Source of the DNA: Weizmannia acidilactici
GTDB taxonomy: Bacteria; Bacillota; Bacilli; Bacillales; Bacillaceae_C
DNA length: 7,654 nt
Reading direction: 5' to 3'
Assembly: GCF_008974225.1 (NCBI RefSeq)
Contig: NZ_BKZR01000069.1
Span: forward strand, 1 to 7,654
Positions 6,140 to 7,654 of the stretch are shown here, one piece after another. The notes under the pieces were generated by a model that ran no database searches, was not told the origin of the DNA, and saw only the letters and a list, made by a program, of their open reading frames with translations. The first letter of the stretch is position 1. The number at the start of each line of letters is the position of its first letter. A program made the position numbers and the translations under genes.

Positions 6140-7417
6140 ATGTTGGACATGAAATTTTTGCGTGCGAATTTTGACGAAGTAAAGAAGCGGATGCAGCACC
6201 GCGGCGAGGATTTGGCAGATTTTGAAAAATTCGGGGGGCTGGATAAAAAACGCCGTGAACTGATCATGGAAAGCGAGAAGTTAAAAAACAAACGGAATGA
6301 AGTTTCGCAGCAGGTAGCGGTGCTGAAGCGCGAAAAGAAAGATGCAACGCATTTGATCGAAGAAATGCGCGAAGTAGGGGATAAAATCAAAAGCCTTGAT
6401 GCCGAGTTAAAAGAAGTGGAAGCAGAGCTTGAATCATTGATGCTTTCAATTCCAAACATTCCGCATGAAAGCGTGCCGATCGGCGACAGCGAAGACGATA
6501 ATGTCGAAATCCGCAAATGGGGGGAAGTGCGCCAGTTCGGATTTGAACCGAAACCGCACTGGGATCTTGCGGCAAATTTGGATATTCTTGACTTTGAAAG
6601 GGCCGCAAAAGTAACCGGCAGCCGCTTTGTGTTTTATAAAGGGCTCGGCGCCCGCCTGGAACGCGCCCTCTACAATTTCATGCTTGATCTGCATGTGGAG
6701 GAACATGGCTATGAAGAAGTTTTGCCGCCGTATATGGTAAATCGCGCCAGCATGACAGGGACGGGGCAGCTGCCGAAATTTGAAGAAGATGCTTTCCTGG
6801 TGGAAAGCAAAGACTACTTCCTGATCCCGACAGCCGAAGTGCCGGTGACAAACTACCACCGCGATGAAATTTTGAACGGCGACGATCTGCCGATCAGTTA
6901 TGTGGCATTCAGCGCCTGTTTCCGTTCCGAAGCGGGTTCTGCCGGGCGTGATACACGCGGTTTGATCCGGCAGCACCAATTCAATAAGGTGGAGCTTGTG
7001 AAATTTGTGAAACCGGAAGACTCCTATGACGAACTCGAAAAATTGACGGGCCATGCCGAAAAAGTGCTCCAGCTGTTGGGTCTGCCTTACCGTGTGATGA
7101 GCATGTGCACTGCCGACCTCGGTTTTACGGCAGCGAAAAAATATGACATTGAAGTGTGGCTCCCAAGCTCCAATACGTACCGTGAAATTTCTTCTTGCAG
7201 CAATTTCGAAGCATTTCAGGCAAGGCGCGCGAATATCCGCTTCCGCAGGGAACCAAACGCCAAACCGGAACATGTCCATACGCTGAACGGTTCAGGGCTT
7301 GCGATCGGGCGCACAGTTGCGGCGGTGCTTGAAAATTACCAGCAGGAAGATGGCAGCGTCGTGATTCCTGAAGTGCTCCGTCCGTATATGCGCGTGGATG
7401 TGATTAAACCGAAATAA
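6140..7417 (+). CDS. serS: Seryl-tRNA synthetase
   Basis: SerRS attaches serine to all tRNA-Ser species and also to tRNA-Sec where present; it acts in the cytoplasm as a homodimer. The protein has 425 residues, the same as B. subtilis SerS. The N-terminal part (about 27-103), rich in Lys and Glu heptads, is the antiparallel coiled-coil arm that grips the long variable arm of tRNA-Ser. The class II catalytic core follows: motif 1 region around 170-198, TAE (231-233) in the serine pocket, motif 2 FRSEAGSAGRDTRG (261-274) with Arg262, and motif 3 GSGLAIGRTVAAVLEN (384-399) with Arg391. No key residue is missing. It is controlled by the serine T-box upstream and ends at a strong terminator 9 bases after the stop. 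A tRNA-Ser gene, one of its substrates, lies about 100 bases further on. Confidence 0.99.
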   Translation: MLDMKFLRANFDEVKKRMQHRGEDLADFEKFGGLDKKRRELIMESEKLKNKRNEVSQQVAVLKREKKDATHLIEEMREVGDKIKSLDAELKEVEAELESLMLSIPNIPHESVPIGDSEDDNVEIRKWGEVRQFGFEPKPHWDLAANLDILDFERAAKVTGSRFVFYKGLGARLERALYNFMLDLHVEEHGYEEVLPPYMVNRASMTGTGQLPKFEEDAFLVESKDYFLIPTAEVPVTNYHRDEILNGDDLPISYVAFSACFRSEAGSAGRDTRGLIRQHQFNKVELVKFVKPEDSYDELEKLTGHAEKVLQLLGLPYRVMSMCTADLGFTAAKKYDIEVWLPSSNTYREISSCSNFEAFQARRANIRFRREPNAKPEHVHTLNGSGLAIGRTVAAVLENYQQEDGSVVIPEVLRPYMRVDVIKPK

Positions 7418-7426
7418 GGCGGAAAT

Positions 7427-7468
7427 ACCCGGCTTCCGAATGGCGAAAAGAAGCCGGGTGATTTTTTT
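7427..7468 (+). terminator. Rho-independent terminator of serS
   Basis: ACCCGGCTTC (7427-7436) pairs perfectly with GAAGCCGGGT (7450-7459), a 10-bp GC-rich stem with a 13-base loop. GA and then seven Ts (7462-7468) follow. It separates serS from the tRNA gene. Confidence 0.93.
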
Positions 7469-7477
7469 ATCCTATTC

Positions 7478-7507
7478 TTGACTTGTTTTGGGGGGGTAGG
7501 TTATAAT
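7478..7507 (+). promoter_or_regulatory. Promoter of the tRNA-Ser gene
   Basis: TTGACT (7478-7483, 5 of 6) and a perfect TATAAT (7502-7507) are 18 bases apart. A G at 7515 is a plausible start, 8 bases before the mature tRNA. The spacer holds a run of seven Gs (7490-7496). This is the best-matching promoter in the window, as expected for a stable RNA gene. Confidence 0.85.
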
Positions 7508-7522
7508 CTTTTCTGTCAATAC

Positions 7523-7616
7523 GGAGGAATACCCAAGTCTGGCTGAAGGGATCGGTCTTGAAAACCGACAGGCGGGTCACACCCGCGCGGGGGTTCGAAT
7601 CCCTCTTCCTCCGCCA
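7523..7616 (+). tRNA. tRNA-Ser with anticodon UGA
   Basis: A complete cloverleaf with the long variable arm of a class II tRNA can be drawn. The acceptor stem is GGAGGAA (7523-7529) with TTCCTCC (7606-7612), then discriminator G (7613) and an encoded CCA (7614-7616). The D-stem is CCC/GGG. The anticodon stem is TCGGT/ACCGA (7552-7556, 7564-7568) with loop CTTGAAA, so the anticodon is TGA (7559-7561). It reads UCA and, by wobble, other UCN codons. The variable arm has a 6-bp stem GCGGGT/ACCCGC (7572-7577, 7581-7586). The T-arm is GGGGG-TTCGAAT-CCCTC (7589-7605). The long variable arm and discriminator G are serine identity elements recognised by SerRS. No terminator is visible in the remaining 38 bases, so the transcript may continue beyond the window. 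Confidence 0.97.
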
Positions 7617-7654
7617 CTTAGAGAAGCAAACACGCATAGAAATTGGAGATACAA

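Noticed and set aside
6446..7279. Open frame of 277 residues antisense to serS
   Set aside because: It is a shadow of serS codon use; its composition (many His, Phe, Cys) and lack of family resemblance argue against a gene.

Overview
This 7.65 kb window is a core chromosomal segment from a low-to-moderate GC Firmicute, almost certainly a Bacillaceae member. The gene order yaaC (minus strand), guaB, dacA, pdxS, pdxT, serS, tRNA-Ser is the one known from just downstream of the replication origin of Bacillus subtilis. The proteins closely resemble their Bacillus counterparts, and the expression signals are Gram-positive in style: strong AGGAGG-type ribosome binding sites, TTG and GTG starts, U-tailed hairpin terminators and a T-box leader. 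The genus cannot be fixed from the sequence alone.

Layout. Bases 1-157 hold no gene, only a weak hairpin that may end yaaC. yaaC (158-1096, minus) is a conserved gene of unknown function starting at TTG. It diverges from guaB (IMP dehydrogenase, 1210-2676) across a 113-bp gap with possible face-to-face promoters. guaB ends at a clear terminator. dacA (PBP5-type D-alanyl-D-alanine carboxypeptidase, 2823-4139) follows with an extended -10 promoter and its own terminator. pdxS and pdxT (4346-5227, 5239-5802) form a tight two-gene operon for the two subunits of pyridoxal 5'-phosphate synthase. No terminator is visible after pdxT. Next come a serine T-box leader (about 5871-6107) and serS (seryl-tRNA synthetase, 6140-7417), which ends at a strong terminator. 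A tRNA-Ser(UGA) gene with its own near-consensus promoter closes the window (7523-7616).

How the parts work together. The genes cover GTP synthesis (guaB), peptidoglycan maturation (dacA), vitamin B6 cofactor synthesis (pdxST) and serine tRNA charging (serS plus its tRNA substrate). Most are separate transcription units placed side by side; only pdxST is a clear operon. The best-resolved regulatory element is the T-box. It has a readable UCC serine specifier, and its UGGC bulge is complementary to a GCCA tRNA 3' end, which is the end encoded by the tRNA-Ser gene about 1.4 kb downstream.

I found no mobile element, CRISPR array, phage gene or evidence of a new biological system. The observations below are mainly regulatory details.
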